Below the pieces are notes generated by a model. It was given only the letters and a program-made list of their open reading frames with translations, ran no database searches and was not told the origin of the DNA. This document shows, piece after piece, positions 1-9,206 of a DNA stretch of 64,000 nucleotides. The DNA is from Nocardioides carbamazepini. Lineage in GTDB: Bacteria; Actinomycetota; Actinomycetes; Propionibacteriales; Nocardioidaceae. A program made the translations under genes and the position numbers. Each line of letters opens with the position of its first letter. Within the stretch, counting starts at the first letter, position 1. The DNA lies in contig NZ_JAHTLF010000016.1 of assembly GCF_024614185.1 (NCBI RefSeq), positions 992,001 to 1,056,000 of the forward strand, in the 5' to 3' direction.

Positions 1-2
1 GC

Positions 3-770
3 TCGCACGACACCGCCTCCGCCGTGGTCGGCGTGCCCGCGAGCGACGGCGACTTCGCCTACATCTCCTCCGGCACCTGGTCCCTGGTCGGTCTGGAGCT
101 GGACGCCCCGGTGCTCACCGAGGCCGCTCGGTCGGCGGACTTCACCAACGAGCTCGGCATCGACGGCACGGTCCGCTTCCTCAAGAACGTGATGGGCCTG
201 TGGGTGCTCTCGGAGTCGCTGCGCTCGTGGTCCGAGCGGCGCTACAAGGACGTCGAGCTGCGCTCGCTGGTCGCGGCCGCCGCGGACTTCGAGCCGCTGC
301 GCACGGTGGTCGACATCAACGATCCCCGGCTGCTCGCCCCGAGCACGGCGGCGGACCCGATGCCCGAGCGGATCGCCGTGCTGGCCGCGGAGGCCGGCGA
401 GACGATCCCGCGCTCGCCGGTCGCGATCACCCGCTGCATCGTCGACAGCCTCGCCGTCGCCTACCGCCGCCACGTCCGCACCGCCGCCACCCTCGCCGGG
501 ACCTCGCCCGCTGTCGTCCACATCGTCGGCGGCGGCTCGCAGAACGAGGTCCTCTGCCAGCTCACCGCCGACGCCTGCGGCCTGCCGGTGCTCGCCGGAC
601 CGGTCGAGGCGGCCGCGCTCGGCAACGTCCTCGTCCAGGGGCGCGCCCTCGGCGCCGACCTGCCCGACCTGCCGGCGATGCGAGATCTCATCGCTCGCTC
701 GTACGACGTCCGCAGGTTCGAGCCGCGGGACGGGACCGATTGGGCGGCGGCCGAGCGGCGCGTCGGATGA
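3..770 (+). CDS. rhaB: Rhamnulokinase, C-terminal part (5' end outside window)
   Basis: The frame is open from the window edge, so this is the last ~255 residues of a sugar kinase; family members are ~480-490 residues long. It shows the FGGY-kinase C-terminal ATPase fold: an SSGTWSLVG stretch near the start and the HIVGGGSQNEVLCQLTADAC glycine-rich nucleotide site, followed by PVEAAALGN. The GTWSLVG and GGGSQN wording is typical of L-rhamnulokinase, which phosphorylates L-rhamnulose before aldol cleavage to DHAP and L-lactaldehyde. The alpha-L-rhamnosidase downstream supports that assignment over xylulokinase or fuculokinase. The stop overlaps the ATG of the next small gene (ATGA). Family is certain; the substrate is inferred from motif wording and neighbours. 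Confidence 0.85.
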   Translation, partial: SHDTASAVVGVPASDGDFAYISSGTWSLVGLELDAPVLTEAARSADFTNELGIDGTVRFLKNVMGLWVLSESLRSWSERRYKDVELRSLVAAAADFEPLRTVVDINDPRLLAPSTAADPMPERIAVLAAEAGETIPRSPVAITRCIVDSLAVAYRRHVRTAATLAGTSPAVVHIVGGGSQNEVLCQLTADACGLPVLAGPVEAAALGNVLVQGRALGADLPDLPAMRDLIARSYDVRRFEPRDGTDWAAAERRVG

Positions 771-1003
771 CGGTGGTCGACGAGCGGCGCAGGACCGGCC
801 AGGACGAGGGGTGGGCGCCCACCGGCCTCGACCTCGAGATCCTGAGCCTGCTCGCCCGGGGGCTGACGATCGACGCGATCGCCCGCCGGATCGGCGTGTC
901 GGACCGGACCGTGCGCCGACGGCTGCGCACGGTCGCGGACGAGCTCGGCGTCGACTCCTCGATCGAGGCGGTCGTCCACGCCGTCCGCACCGGCCTCATC
1001 TGA
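767..1003 (+). CDS. Small LuxR/GerE-type helix-turn-helix protein
   Basis: A 78-residue protein that begins at the ATG overlapping the rhaB stop (ATGA), so it is probably translationally coupled to the kinase. Most of it is one GerE/LuxR-like HTH: LDLEILSLLARGLTIDAIARRIGVSDRTVRRRLRTVADELGV, with the usual spacing of scaffold and recognition helices. There is no receiver, sensor or ligand domain. It may be a stand-alone transcription factor for the rhamnose genes or the remnant of a larger regulator. A long spacer to the next gene suggests it ends the kinase operon. The fold is clear; the role is unknown. Confidence 0.7.
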   Translation: MTVVDERRRTGQDEGWAPTGLDLEILSLLARGLTIDAIARRIGVSDRTVRRRLRTVADELGVDSSIEAVVHAVRTGLI

Positions 1004-1071
1004 CCGGGCCGTCCCGACCCGGGACGAAACCGGGCCCCGGGATCGGGTGCGGCCGGATCCGGACAACCTCC

Positions 1072-1101
1072 TTGTGGTGGTCGTCACATACCTCCTAGGT
1101 T
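1072..1101 (+). promoter_or_regulatory. Putative rhamnosidase promoter (-35 TTGTGG, -10 TAGGTT)
   Basis: TTGTGG at 1072-1077 and TAGGTT at 1096-1101 are 18 bp apart, an acceptable sigma-A-type pair for a high-GC actinobacterium. The predicted start of transcription, near 1108, falls inside the LacI-type palindrome at 1106-1119. That is the classic position for a repressor. Inferred from sequence only. Confidence 0.45.
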
Positions 1102-1105
1102 GCTG

Positions 1106-1119
1106 TTGCAACGTTTCAA
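1106..1119. promoter_or_regulatory. LacI-family operator upstream of the rhamnosidase
   Basis: TTGCAACGTTTCAA is a 14-bp palindrome with one mismatch between its 7-bp arms and the central CG step typical of LacI-family operators. It lies just upstream of the ribosome-binding site AGGAGG (1122-1127). A near-identical site sits at 6953-6966 before lutA. No LacI-family gene lies in the window, so the regulator must be encoded elsewhere, probably near the rest of the rha genes. Confidence 0.65.
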
Positions 1120-1132
1120 TCAGGAGGCACCC

Positions 1133-4100
1133 ATGACCCCACGCCGCCGGTATCTGACCTCCACGGTCGCGGCCGCCACGCTGGCCCTCGGCATGCTGAC
1201 GGGAGGACCGCTCACCCTCGGAGCCCCGGCCGCAGCGGCCGCTGCGGCCGCCCCCGGCGAGGCGCTCGCCGTCGCCGGCCTGCAGACCAACGCGCGCACC
1301 ACGCCCCTCGGCATCGGAGCCGACGACGTCGTCTTCGGCTGGAGGTCGACCGGCGGAGCCCGAGGCGTCGTGCAGAGTGCCTACGAGCTCGAGGTCGCGG
1401 AGGCCGACGGGGGAGCGGCCGTCTGGTCCTCGGGCCGGGTCGAGTCGTCCGAGCAGCTGAACGTCGCGTACGCCGGCCCGGCGCTCGCCTCCCAGACCCG
1501 CTACTCCTGGCGCGTCCGGGTCTGGGACGGCGCGGGCGCGGCCAGCGAGTGGAGCGATCCGACCTGGTTCGAGACCGGTCTGCTGGACGCGAGCGACTGG
1601 GGCGGCGCGGAGTGGGTCGGCGCGCCCGCCGACACCGAGGTCAACAGGTGGACCGACTACACCGCCGACTTCGACTTCACCCTCGACAACCTCGTCTTCG
1701 CCGCGATGATCCGCAGCGCGAACACCAACAACGGCTACATGTGGCAGGTCAAGGCGGTGGGCGACCAGGCCCTGTTCCGCCCGCACACCAAGGTCAACGG
1801 CAACTACGCCGCGCTCGGCGACGTGGACATCAGCTCGGTCATCACGGCCGACGAGCTGCGGACCGGGCAGCACCGGATGAGCGTGACGGTCGACGGTGAC
1901 ACGATCACCACGTCGATCGACGGCGAGCAGATCGACACCCGGACCCGGACGAACTTCGGCAAGGGATACGTCGGCTTCCGCACGTCGGTGGCCACCGAGG
2001 GCACCGAGGCCTTCACCGTCCATGCCGTGCGCGTCGAGGCCGAGAACGGCGACGTGCTGCTCGACACCGACTTCTCCGACGGCAACCCGTTCCGCGGCGG
2101 AGCGTTGGTCGCCGGCGGCCTGGAGGTGAAGGGCAACCAGGAGTTCCTGTGGCACTCGCCGGACGACAACCTGCCGCTGCTGCGCACCGACTTCGCCACG
2201 GACAGCGGCAAGAGCGTCGAGCGGGCCCGGATCTACGCCACCGCCCGTGGCATCTACGAGCTGACCCTCAACGGTGAGCCCGTCGGCGACCAGCACCTCG
2301 CGCCCGGCTGGACCGACTACAACACCCGCTTCCAGCACCAGACCTACGACGTCACCGATCAGGTCCGTGCGGGCGACAACGGCCTCGGCGCGACCATGGG
2401 CAACGGCTGGTGGGGCGGCAAGGTCGGCATGTGGGGACCGGGCGTCTACGGCAACCGGCTCTCGCTGCTGGCCCGCCTGCGCATCGACTACACCGACGGC
2501 ACCACGCAGTGGGTCGACACCGGCGACGACTGGACCACCCACGCGGGCCCCTACGTCGCCGCCGACAACATCGACGGCGAGACCTTCGACGCCCGGCTGG
2601 CCCAGGCCGGCTGGGACCAGCACGGCTACGACGACGGCGGGTGGACGCCCGCCGTGGTGCGGGAGTCCGCGACCGAGCTCGTCGTACCGCAGCCCGACGA
2701 GCCGGTCCGCACGACCGAGGAGATCGACGTCGTCGAGCGCACCGAGCCCACGCCGGGCGCCTTCGTCTACGACCTCGGTCAGAACATGGTCGGCGTGGCC
2801 CGGATGGTGCTGACCGGCCAGGCCGGCACCGCGGTGCGCGTGCGCTACGGCGAGATGCTCAACCCCGACGGCACCCTCTACACCGCCAACCTCCGCGCCG
2901 CGAAGGTGACCGACTACTACACCTTCGGCGCCGCCGGCACGGTCACCTACGAGCCGACCCTGACCCAGCACGGCTTCCGCTACGTCGAGATCACCGGGGC
3001 CAGCACGCCGCCCGCGGCCGGTGACGTCACCGGCGTGGTGTGGGGATCCGACCTGCCCGCCATCGGCGACCTCGAGACCTCGAGCACGATGCTCAACCAG
3101 CTGCAGAGCAACATCTCGTGGGGCCAGCGCGGCAACTTCCTCTCGATCCCGACCGACACCCCGGCGCGCGACGAGCGGCTCGGCTGGACCGGCGACATCA
3201 ACGTCTTCGCCCCGACCGCGAGCTACCTGCGCGACACCCGGTCCTTCCTGGCGAAGTGGATGCGCGACCTGAGCGATGCCGCCTACGCCAACGGCAACCT
3301 GCCCGGCATCGCGCCGGTGCCACCGGGCATCGACCTCGGCGCCGGGCTGGGCTGGTCCGACGCCGGCATCACCGTGCCGTACGCCGTCTTCCGGGCACTC
3401 GGCGACACCGCGATCGTGCGCCAGTACTACGACCTCATGACGAAGTACTTCGACTTCGTCGTCGCCGGAGCGGGTCCCGACCTGATCGACACGGCGCGCG
3501 GCAACTGGAACGACTGGCTCAACCTCAACGACGACACCCCGGTCGGCGTGCTCGGCACGGCGTACTACGCCGAGGACGCCCGGATGATGGCGGAGATGGC
3601 CGCCGCGATCGGCGAGGACGCCGACGCCGCCGCCTTCGCGCAGCGCTCGGCCGACGTCCGAGCGGCCTTCGGCGAGGAGTACGTCGCCGCCGACGGCACC
3701 GTCACCGGCAACAGCCAGACCGCCTACGCGATGGCGCTGGGCATGGACCTGGTGCCCGAGGAGATGCGCGACAAGGTCGCGGCGAAATTCGTGGCCAAAC
3801 TCGCCGCGAGCGACAACCACCTCACGACCGGCTTCCTCGGCACGCCCTGGCTGCTGCCCGCCCTCACCTCGATCGACCGCGACGACCTCGCCTACGAGCT
3901 GCTCCTGCACGAGGACTACCCGTCGTGGGGCTACGAGGTCGCCATGGGCGCCACCACGATGTGGGAGCGGTGGGACTCGATCAAGCCCGACGGCTCATTC
4001 GGCGACGTCGGGATGAACTCCTTCAACCACTACGCCTACGGAGCGGTGGGCGACTGGATGTACCAGCACATCGGCGGCATCAGTGCGCTGGAGCCCGGCT

Positions 4101-6883
4101 ACCGCAGGTTCCGGGTGGCGCCTGCCGTCGACGGCGCGCTGACCGACGCCCGCGGTGAGCTGGACTCGGTCTACGGCACCATCACGACCGACTGGGAGCG
4201 GCAGGGTGACGACCTGCGGCTCGCGGTCGACGTACCCGTCAACACCACCGCGGAGGTGGTGCTCCCCGCGGCCAACGTCTGGGCGGTGACCGAGGGCGGC
4301 GAGCTCCTCGCCGACGTCGAGGGCGTCCAGGGCGTGACCAATGCCGACGGCGACGTGGTCGTGACCATCGGCTCGGGCAGCTACGACTTCCTGGTGACCG
4401 CGGCCGACGCGCCTCTCGGCGCGATCCTCGACCTGATCGCCGCGGCCCGCGACCACGTGAGCGACACGGTGGCCGGCGGGGACCTCACCGCGGAGGCCGG
4501 GACGCACCTGACGGACGGGCTCGACGAGGCACGCGACGCCGTGCTCGCGGCCCGCACGGCCGACGGCGAGGCCGCCACGGAGCACCTGGTGGCCGCGCTC
4601 GACGCGATCCGCGGGCTGCGCGCCTGGCTCGGCGACAGCGAGGTGGACGCGCCCGTCCGGGGCGCCGCCGACACTCGCCTGGCTGCCGTCGAGCAGGCGT
4701 TGGCCCGGGTCGTGATGACGGCCGAGGGCGTCACGGTGAGCCTCCCGCCGGCGGGTGCGCCGGTGTCCGCCGGGGCGGAGGCGACGGGCACCGTCGACGT
4801 CGCGAACGACGGCGGGAGCGCTGTCACCGACGTCGCGGCCTCCGTCGCCGTGGCCGGCTGGACGCCGGTCACGGTCCCGGTGCCCGACCTCGCCCCCGGC
4901 GAGGACGCGCAGGTGCCGGTGACCTTGGCGGTGCCCGCGAACGCGGCTGCCGGCGACTACGACGCCGCGCTCGACGTGACCTTCACCCTCGGGGGCAAGG
5001 CGTACGAGGTCAGCGACGTGACCGCCGACTGGGTGCACGTCGACTCCGGCCTCGGCATCGGCGAGGTGACCGCCGAACCGGCCGACGAGGACCCGGTCGA
5101 GCGGGTCGTCCTCGACGTCCCGGTGGCCAACGACGGCGACCGCGACACTCGGGTCTCCGTGGCGGTCCGCGGGCTCCCCGCGGGCTGGCGGGCGGTCCCC
5201 TCGACCGAGACGCTCGTGCCCGCGGGCGAGACCGTCACGGCGACCGTGCCGCTGTCCGTGCCGCTCGACCTGGTCGGCGGTGCGGTGGACCTGACGGTCG
5301 ACGTCCGGCAGGCCGGCCGGGTCAGCGTGTCCAAGGCCGCGAGCGTGACCGTCGACCTGCCGCACCCGCCCACGGTCGAGGCCGTCGACCACGTCGACTT
5401 CGGCGCCTCCGCGTCGGAGCAGGCACACGGCCTGCAGGCGTCGGCGAGCAGTGGCACCAACACCGAGGCGGGCTACACGCGGCGCTACGCGCACTCGGCG
5501 TACCCGGGCTCGTGGTACTCGGTCGAGGTGGACGTCCCCGCAGGGGAGCCGTTCCTGATCCGCAACGTCGAGACCTACGACGGTCCGCGCACCAAGAAGT
5601 ACAACGTCTACGTCGATGACGTGCTGGTGCGGACCCAGCTGGTCCCGCGGACCGCGACCGGTGTGGGCATCAAGGTCTACGACCTCGTCGTCGACGACCC
5701 GGCGGTGCTGCCCGCGGACGGCACGGCCCGGATCAAGTACGAGTACCCGCTCGACGCCTCCGGCTACTTCGACCCCTCCATCGCCGACATGTGGGTGCTG
5801 CCCCTGACCGACGACACGCGGGCACCGGACGTGTCCGCCGGCGTCACCGGCGGCGTGCCGGGCACCGGGGGCTGGTACTCCTCGCCCGTCAGCGTCGAGG
5901 TGACGGCCGCGGACGGTCGTGACCCGGCGCCGGTCGTGCAGGTCGGCCGCTCCTCGGGCTGGCAGGACTACTCCGGGCCGGTCGCGATCGCGGAGGAGGG
6001 CGAGCACGTCGTCTCGTACCGCGCGACCGACGCCGCGGGCAACCGGTCGGCGGCGGGGGAGCTGACGGTCGGCATCGACCTGACGCCGCCCGTCACCGTG
6101 GTCACCGCGAAGCGGGGCAGCGGGGTGGAGGGCTCCGACCGCGCGCAGGTGGAGTTCTCCGCCGAGGACGCCCTCTCCGGCGTCGCGGGCACCCGCTACC
6201 GGATCGACGGCGGTGCGTGGCAGCGCGCGGACGGCGGCCCGGTCCAGGTCGAGGGCTACGGCGACCACGTCGTCGAGTACGTCTCGACCGACCTCGCGGG
6301 CAACACCGAGGCGGTGCACCGCACCACGGTGACGCTGGCCGATGTCGACCAGATCGCCGCGGTCGTGGCGCCCCAGGTGACCGGCGTCCCGCAGCACGGC
6401 TCGACCCTGACCGCGACCGACGGCTCGTGGAACACCAAGGGGCTGTCCTTCAGCCGGCAGTGGCTGCGGGACGGGACGCCGATCGCCGGCGCCACCGGGA
6501 CGACGTACGTCGTCGGCGTGGCCGACCTCGGCTCCCGGCTCTCGGTGCGGGTCACGGCGACCAAGGCGGGTGACAGCGGGTTCGCGGACTCGGCGACGAC
6601 CGGCCCGGTGACCGCCGCCGACCTCGCCGTGGGCGTCCCGGTCATCACCGGCAAGGCGCGCGTCGGCAAGAAGCTGGCCGCGACCCTCGCGGTGCCCGCG
6701 GGTGCCACGGTCTCCTACCAGTGGCTCGTCGGTGGCAAGGCGATCAAGAAGGGCACGAAGGCCACCCTGCGGCTGAAGCGGAAGTGGCAGGGCGAGAAGG
6801 TCCGCGTGCGGGTCACCGTCTCCCTCGCCGGACACCAGAGCGTCACGGTGACCAGCGCCGCCATGAAGGTGAGGCGGCGCTGA
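1133..6883 (+). CDS. Secreted multidomain alpha-L-rhamnosidase (GH78)
   Basis: A 1,916-residue extracellular glycosidase that removes terminal L-rhamnose from plant glycosides or polysaccharides. The start is the ATG six bases after AGGAGG; a frame 11 codons longer has no ribosome site. Residues 1-40 form a signal peptide (RRR, hydrophobic core, Ala-rich end). Next come an Ig-like N-domain, a LamG-like insert at about 180-340, and the rhamnosidase N-domain (GIYELTLNGEPVGDQ). The (alpha/alpha)6 catalytic domain carries ARDERLGWTGD at about 680 and TTMWERWDS at about 944, the regions of the GH78 acid and base. The C-terminal ~800 residues hold a helical stretch, two NEW3/NPCBM-associated-type beta domains, an Ig-like pair and two copies of an Ig repeat ending in basic residues. 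It is longer than the usual ~900-1,100 residues; no sortase motif is visible. Confidence 0.93.
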   Translation: MTPRRRYLTSTVAAATLALGMLTGGPLTLGAPAAAAAAAAPGEALAVAGLQTNARTTPLGIGADDVVFGWRSTGGARGVVQSAYELEVAEADGGAAVWSSGRVESSEQLNVAYAGPALASQTRYSWRVRVWDGAGAASEWSDPTWFETGLLDASDWGGAEWVGAPADTEVNRWTDYTADFDFTLDNLVFAAMIRSANTNNGYMWQVKAVGDQALFRPHTKVNGNYAALGDVDISSVITADELRTGQHRMSVTVDGDTITTSIDGEQIDTRTRTNFGKGYVGFRTSVATEGTEAFTVHAVRVEAENGDVLLDTDFSDGNPFRGGALVAGGLEVKGNQEFLWHSPDDNLPLLRTDFATDSGKSVERARIYATARGIYELTLNGEPVGDQHLAPGWTDYNTRFQHQTYDVTDQVRAGDNGLGATMGNGWWGGKVGMWGPGVYGNRLSLLARLRIDYTDGTTQWVDTGDDWTTHAGPYVAADNIDGETFDARLAQAGWDQHGYDDGGWTPAVVRESATELVVPQPDEPVRTTEEIDVVERTEPTPGAFVYDLGQNMVGVARMVLTGQAGTAVRVRYGEMLNPDGTLYTANLRAAKVTDYYTFGAAGTVTYEPTLTQHGFRYVEITGASTPPAAGDVTGVVWGSDLPAIGDLETSSTMLNQLQSNISWGQRGNFLSIPTDTPARDERLGWTGDINVFAPTASYLRDTRSFLAKWMRDLSDAAYANGNLPGIAPVPPGIDLGAGLGWSDAGITVPYAVFRALGDTAIVRQYYDLMTKYFDFVVAGAGPDLIDTARGNWNDWLNLNDDTPVGVLGTAYYAEDARMMAEMAAAIGEDADAAAFAQRSADVRAAFGEEYVAADGTVTGNSQTAYAMALGMDLVPEEMRDKVAAKFVAKLAASDNHLTTGFLGTPWLLPALTSIDRDDLAYELLLHEDYPSWGYEVAMGATTMWERWDSIKPDGSFGDVGMNSFNHYAYGAVGDWMYQHIGGISALEPGYRRFRVAPAVDGALTDARGELDSVYGTITTDWERQGDDLRLAVDVPVNTTAEVVLPAANVWAVTEGGELLADVEGVQGVTNADGDVVVTIGSGSYDFLVTAADAPLGAILDLIAAARDHVSDTVAGGDLTAEAGTHLTDGLDEARDAVLAARTADGEAATEHLVAALDAIRGLRAWLGDSEVDAPVRGAADTRLAAVEQALARVVMTAEGVTVSLPPAGAPVSAGAEATGTVDVANDGGSAVTDVAASVAVAGWTPVTVPVPDLAPGEDAQVPVTLAVPANAAAGDYDAALDVTFTLGGKAYEVSDVTADWVHVDSGLGIGEVTAEPADEDPVERVVLDVPVANDGDRDTRVSVAVRGLPAGWRAVPSTETLVPAGETVTATVPLSVPLDLVGGAVDLTVDVRQAGRVSVSKAASVTVDLPHPPTVEAVDHVDFGASASEQAHGLQASASSGTNTEAGYTRRYAHSAYPGSWYSVEVDVPAGEPFLIRNVETYDGPRTKKYNVYVDDVLVRTQLVPRTATGVGIKVYDLVVDDPAVLPADGTARIKYEYPLDASGYFDPSIADMWVLPLTDDTRAPDVSAGVTGGVPGTGGWYSSPVSVEVTAADGRDPAPVVQVGRSSGWQDYSGPVAIAEEGEHVVSYRATDAAGNRSAAGELTVGIDLTPPVTVVTAKRGSGVEGSDRAQVEFSAEDALSGVAGTRYRIDGGAWQRADGGPVQVEGYGDHVVEYVSTDLAGNTEAVHRTTVTLADVDQIAAVVAPQVTGVPQHGSTLTATDGSWNTKGLSFSRQWLRDGTPIAGATGTTYVVGVADLGSRLSVRVTATKAGDSGFADSATTGPVTAADLAVGVPVITGKARVGKKLAATLAVPAGATVSYQWLVGGKAIKKGTKATLRLKRKWQGEKVRVRVTVSLAGHQSVTVTSAAMKVRRR

Positions 6884-6900
6884 CGACCCGGCCGGAGTGA

Positions 6901-6945
6901 CGCCGGAACGGCCCGACCGTGACTCGCGGTCGGGCCGTTCCGGCG
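6901..6945. terminator. Strong hairpin between rhamnosidase and lutA
   Basis: Perfect 19-bp arms (6901-6919 and 6927-6945) with a 7-base loop follow the rhamnosidase stop by 17 bases. There is no T-tract, which is normal for high-GC actinobacterial terminators. It should isolate lutABC from upstream transcription. Confidence 0.8.
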
Positions 6946-6952
6946 GTACGGT

Positions 6953-6966
6953 GTGAATCGTTTCAC
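6953..6966. promoter_or_regulatory. LacI-family operator upstream of lutABC
   Basis: GTGAATCGTTTCAC is a 14-bp palindrome with one mismatch and a central CG. It directly follows a -10-like TACGGT at 6947-6952 and so overlaps the expected transcription start. It matches the operator before the rhamnosidase (1106-1119) in layout and core. Confidence 0.6.
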
Positions 6967-6993
6967 CCTGCAACAGGTGGGAGAGTGTGCGCT

Positions 6994-7734
6994 ATGCGGG
7001 TCGCGTTGATGGTGACGTGTGTCAACGACGCCATGTTTCCGGGGACGGGGCGGGCGGTGGTTCGTCTGTTGCGGCGGCTGGGGGTGGAGGTGGACTTCCC
7101 GGTGGCGCAGACGTGTTGTGGGCAGCCGATGGTCAACACGGGCTATCTCGATGAGGCGGTGCCGGTGGTGCGGTCGTTCGTGGGTGCGTTCGAGGGCTAT
7201 GACGCGGTGGTGACGCCGTCGGGGTCGTGTGCGGGCTCCGTGCGGCATCAGCATCGGCTGGTCGCGGCCCGGTCGGGGGATGCGGGGCTGGTGGCCGCGG
7301 TCGCGGCGACCTCGCCGAGGACGTACGAGTTGAGCGAGTTCCTCCTTGATGTGCTGGGCGTGAGTGATGTGGGGGCCTATTTCCCGCACACGGTGACCTA
7401 TCACCCGACGTGTCACTCGTTGCGGATGCTGGGTGTGGGTGACCGGCCGCGGCGACTGTTGGAGCAGGTGCGGGGGCTGCGGTTGGTGGAGTTGGTGAAG
7501 GCGGAGGAGTGTTGCGGGTTCGGGGGGACGTTCGCGGTCAAGAACGCCGACACGTCGGTCGCGATGGGCACCGACAAGGCCCGTCATGTCCGTGAGACGG
7601 GTGCTGAGGTGCTGGTGACGGGGGACAACTCGTGTCTGATGCACATCGGGGGTGTGCTGGACCGGGGCCGCTCGGGGGTCCGTGCCATGCATCTGGCCGA
7701 GGTCCTGGCCGCGACCGAGGAGCAGCCGGCATGA
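6994..7734 (+). CDS. lutA: L-lactate utilisation protein LutA (Fe-S oxidoreductase subunit)
   Basis: A 246-residue cysteine-rich subunit of the LutABC complex, which oxidises L-lactate to pyruvate in the cytoplasm. It has the duplicated CCG domain: QTCCGQPMVNTGY at residues 40-52 and EECCGFGGTF near 172, with HPTCHSLRM between them. These cysteines are the family's iron-sulfur ligands. The ATG was chosen because AGGTGGGAG lies just upstream. It forms an operon with lutB and lutC through ATGA and GTGA overlaps. The rhamnose-type operator upstream implies that the lactate comes from L-lactaldehyde made during rhamnose breakdown. A glycolate-oxidase GlcF-like role is less likely given the three-gene layout. 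Confidence 0.9.
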   Translation: MRVALMVTCVNDAMFPGTGRAVVRLLRRLGVEVDFPVAQTCCGQPMVNTGYLDEAVPVVRSFVGAFEGYDAVVTPSGSCAGSVRHQHRLVAARSGDAGLVAAVAATSPRTYELSEFLLDVLGVSDVGAYFPHTVTYHPTCHSLRMLGVGDRPRRLLEQVRGLRLVELVKAEECCGFGGTFAVKNADTSVAMGTDKARHVRETGAEVLVTGDNSCLMHIGGVLDRGRSGVRAMHLAEVLAATEEQPA

Positions 7735-9206
7735 GCGGGACGTTCGTGGGGATGCCGGCGTTCCCGGTCGCGGCCCGGGCGGCGTTGGCTGATTCGCAGT
7801 TGCGGCACAACCTGGCCCATGCCACGGGCGTGATCCGCGGCAAGCGGGCCGCGGTGGTGGGCGAGGTGGAGAACTGGGAGGAGCTGCGGCTGGCTGGTGC
7901 GGCGGTCAAGGACCGTGCGTTGCGCACGCTCGATGCGCAGTTGGTGCGGTTGGAGGAGGCGTTGGCCGCGCGGGGTGCGGTGGTGCACTGGGCGCGTGAC
8001 GCCATCGAGGCCAACCGGATCGTGGTCGACATCGCCCGGGCCCATGCGGTCGAGGAGGTGGTGAAGGTCAAGTCGATGGTGACCCAGGAGATCGGGCTCA
8101 ACGAGGCCCTGGCCGCCGAGGGGATCGCCGCCTGGGAGACCGACCTGGCCGAGCTGATCGTCCAGCTCGGGGGTGATCTGCCCAGCCACATCCTGGTCCC
8201 CGCGATCCACCGCAACCGTGCCGAGATCCGGGAGATCTTCGCCCGCCGGATGGGACAGGTCGGCCGCCCCGCACCCGTCGATCTGAGTGATGAGCCGGCG
8301 GTCCTGGCGGCCGCGGCGCGTGAGCACCTGCGGGAGAAGTTCCTGCGCGCCCCGATGGCGGTGTCGGGGGCGAACTTCGCCGTCGCCGAGACCGGCACCC
8401 TGGTCGTGGTCGAGTCCGAGGGCAACGGACGGATGTGCCTGACCCTGCCGAAGGTGCTGGTCAGCATCGTGGGGATCGAGAAGGTCGTGGCGACCTGGGC
8501 CGAGCTCGACCCGCTGCTGCGGCTGCTGCCCCGCTCCTCGACCGGGGAGCGGATGAACCCCTACACCTCGACCTGGACCGGCATCACCACCGGTGACGGC
8601 CCCCAGGAGGTCCACGTCGTGCTCCTCGACAACGGCCGCACCCGCGCCCTGGCCGACCAGGTCGGCCGCCAGGCCCTGCGCTGCATCCGCTGCTCGGCCT
8701 GCCTCAACGTGTGCCCCGTCTACGAACGCACCGGCGGCCACGCCTACGGCTCGGTCTACCCCGGCCCCATCGGTGCCATCCTCAACCCCCTCCTCAAGGG
8801 CACCGGTGACCCCCAGACCGACTCCCTGCCCTACGCCTCCACCCTGTGCGGGGCCTGCTTCGAGGCCTGCCCGGTCCGCATCGACATCCCCGAGGTCCTG
8901 GTCCACCTCCGCTCCCAGGTCGTCGACGCCCACCGCACCGACCGGCTCGCCAAACCCGAAGCCATCGCCTTCCGTGCCGCCGCCTGGACCCTCACCGACG
9001 CGAAGCGCCTGAACCAGGCCGAACGACTGTCCTCCCTGGCCGGGCGACTGCTGCGCCGCCGCGGACGTACCTCGCTGGGCCGCACCACAATCGGCCGCCT
9101 GCCCGGGCCCGGCGCGGCCTGGACCGACGCCCGCGACCTCCCCACCCCACCCACCGAGTCCTTCCGGAACTGGTGGAAACGCACCAACGGAGGCAAGCGG
9201 TCGTGA
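7731..9206 (+). CDS. lutB: L-lactate utilisation protein LutB (Fe-S subunit)
   Basis: A 491-residue protein with an N-terminal LUD domain (KSMVTQEIGLNEAL, AVAETGTLVVVESEGNGRM) and two ferredoxin-type clusters, CIRCSACLNVCPVYE at about 318 and CGACFEACPVRIDIPE at about 373. It is the central electron-transfer subunit of lactate oxidation. The ATG at the lutA stop is preferred over a frame 33 codons longer inside lutA. Third-codon-position bases change inside the gene: the first part is G/T-rich and the second part C/A-rich, and lutC continues the C-rich pattern. Confidence 0.93.
   Translation: MSGTFVGMPAFPVAARAALADSQLRHNLAHATGVIRGKRAAVVGEVENWEELRLAGAAVKDRALRTLDAQLVRLEEALAARGAVVHWARDAIEANRIVVDIARAHAVEEVVKVKSMVTQEIGLNEALAAEGIAAWETDLAELIVQLGGDLPSHILVPAIHRNRAEIREIFARRMGQVGRPAPVDLSDEPAVLAAAAREHLREKFLRAPMAVSGANFAVAETGTLVVVESEGNGRMCLTLPKVLVSIVGIEKVVATWAELDPLLRLLPRSSTGERMNPYTSTWTGITTGDGPQEVHVVLLDNGRTRALADQVGRQALRCIRCSACLNVCPVYERTGGHAYGSVYPGPIGAILNPLLKGTGDPQTDSLPYASTLCGACFEACPVRIDIPEVLVHLRSQVVDAHRTDRLAKPEAIAFRAAAWTLTDAKRLNQAERLSSLAGRLLRRRGRTSLGRTTIGRLPGPGAAWTDARDLPTPPTESFRNWWKRTNGGKRS

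Noticed and set aside
461..3910. Very long open frame antisense to rhaB and the rhamnosidase
   Set aside because: Repetitive Gly/Arg/Val/Asp composition and no domain; a by-product of high GC opposite a real gene.
3995..6973. Long antisense frame under the rhamnosidase C-terminus
   Set aside because: Low-complexity Arg/Gly/His-rich translation, no start signals, opposite a clear coding region.
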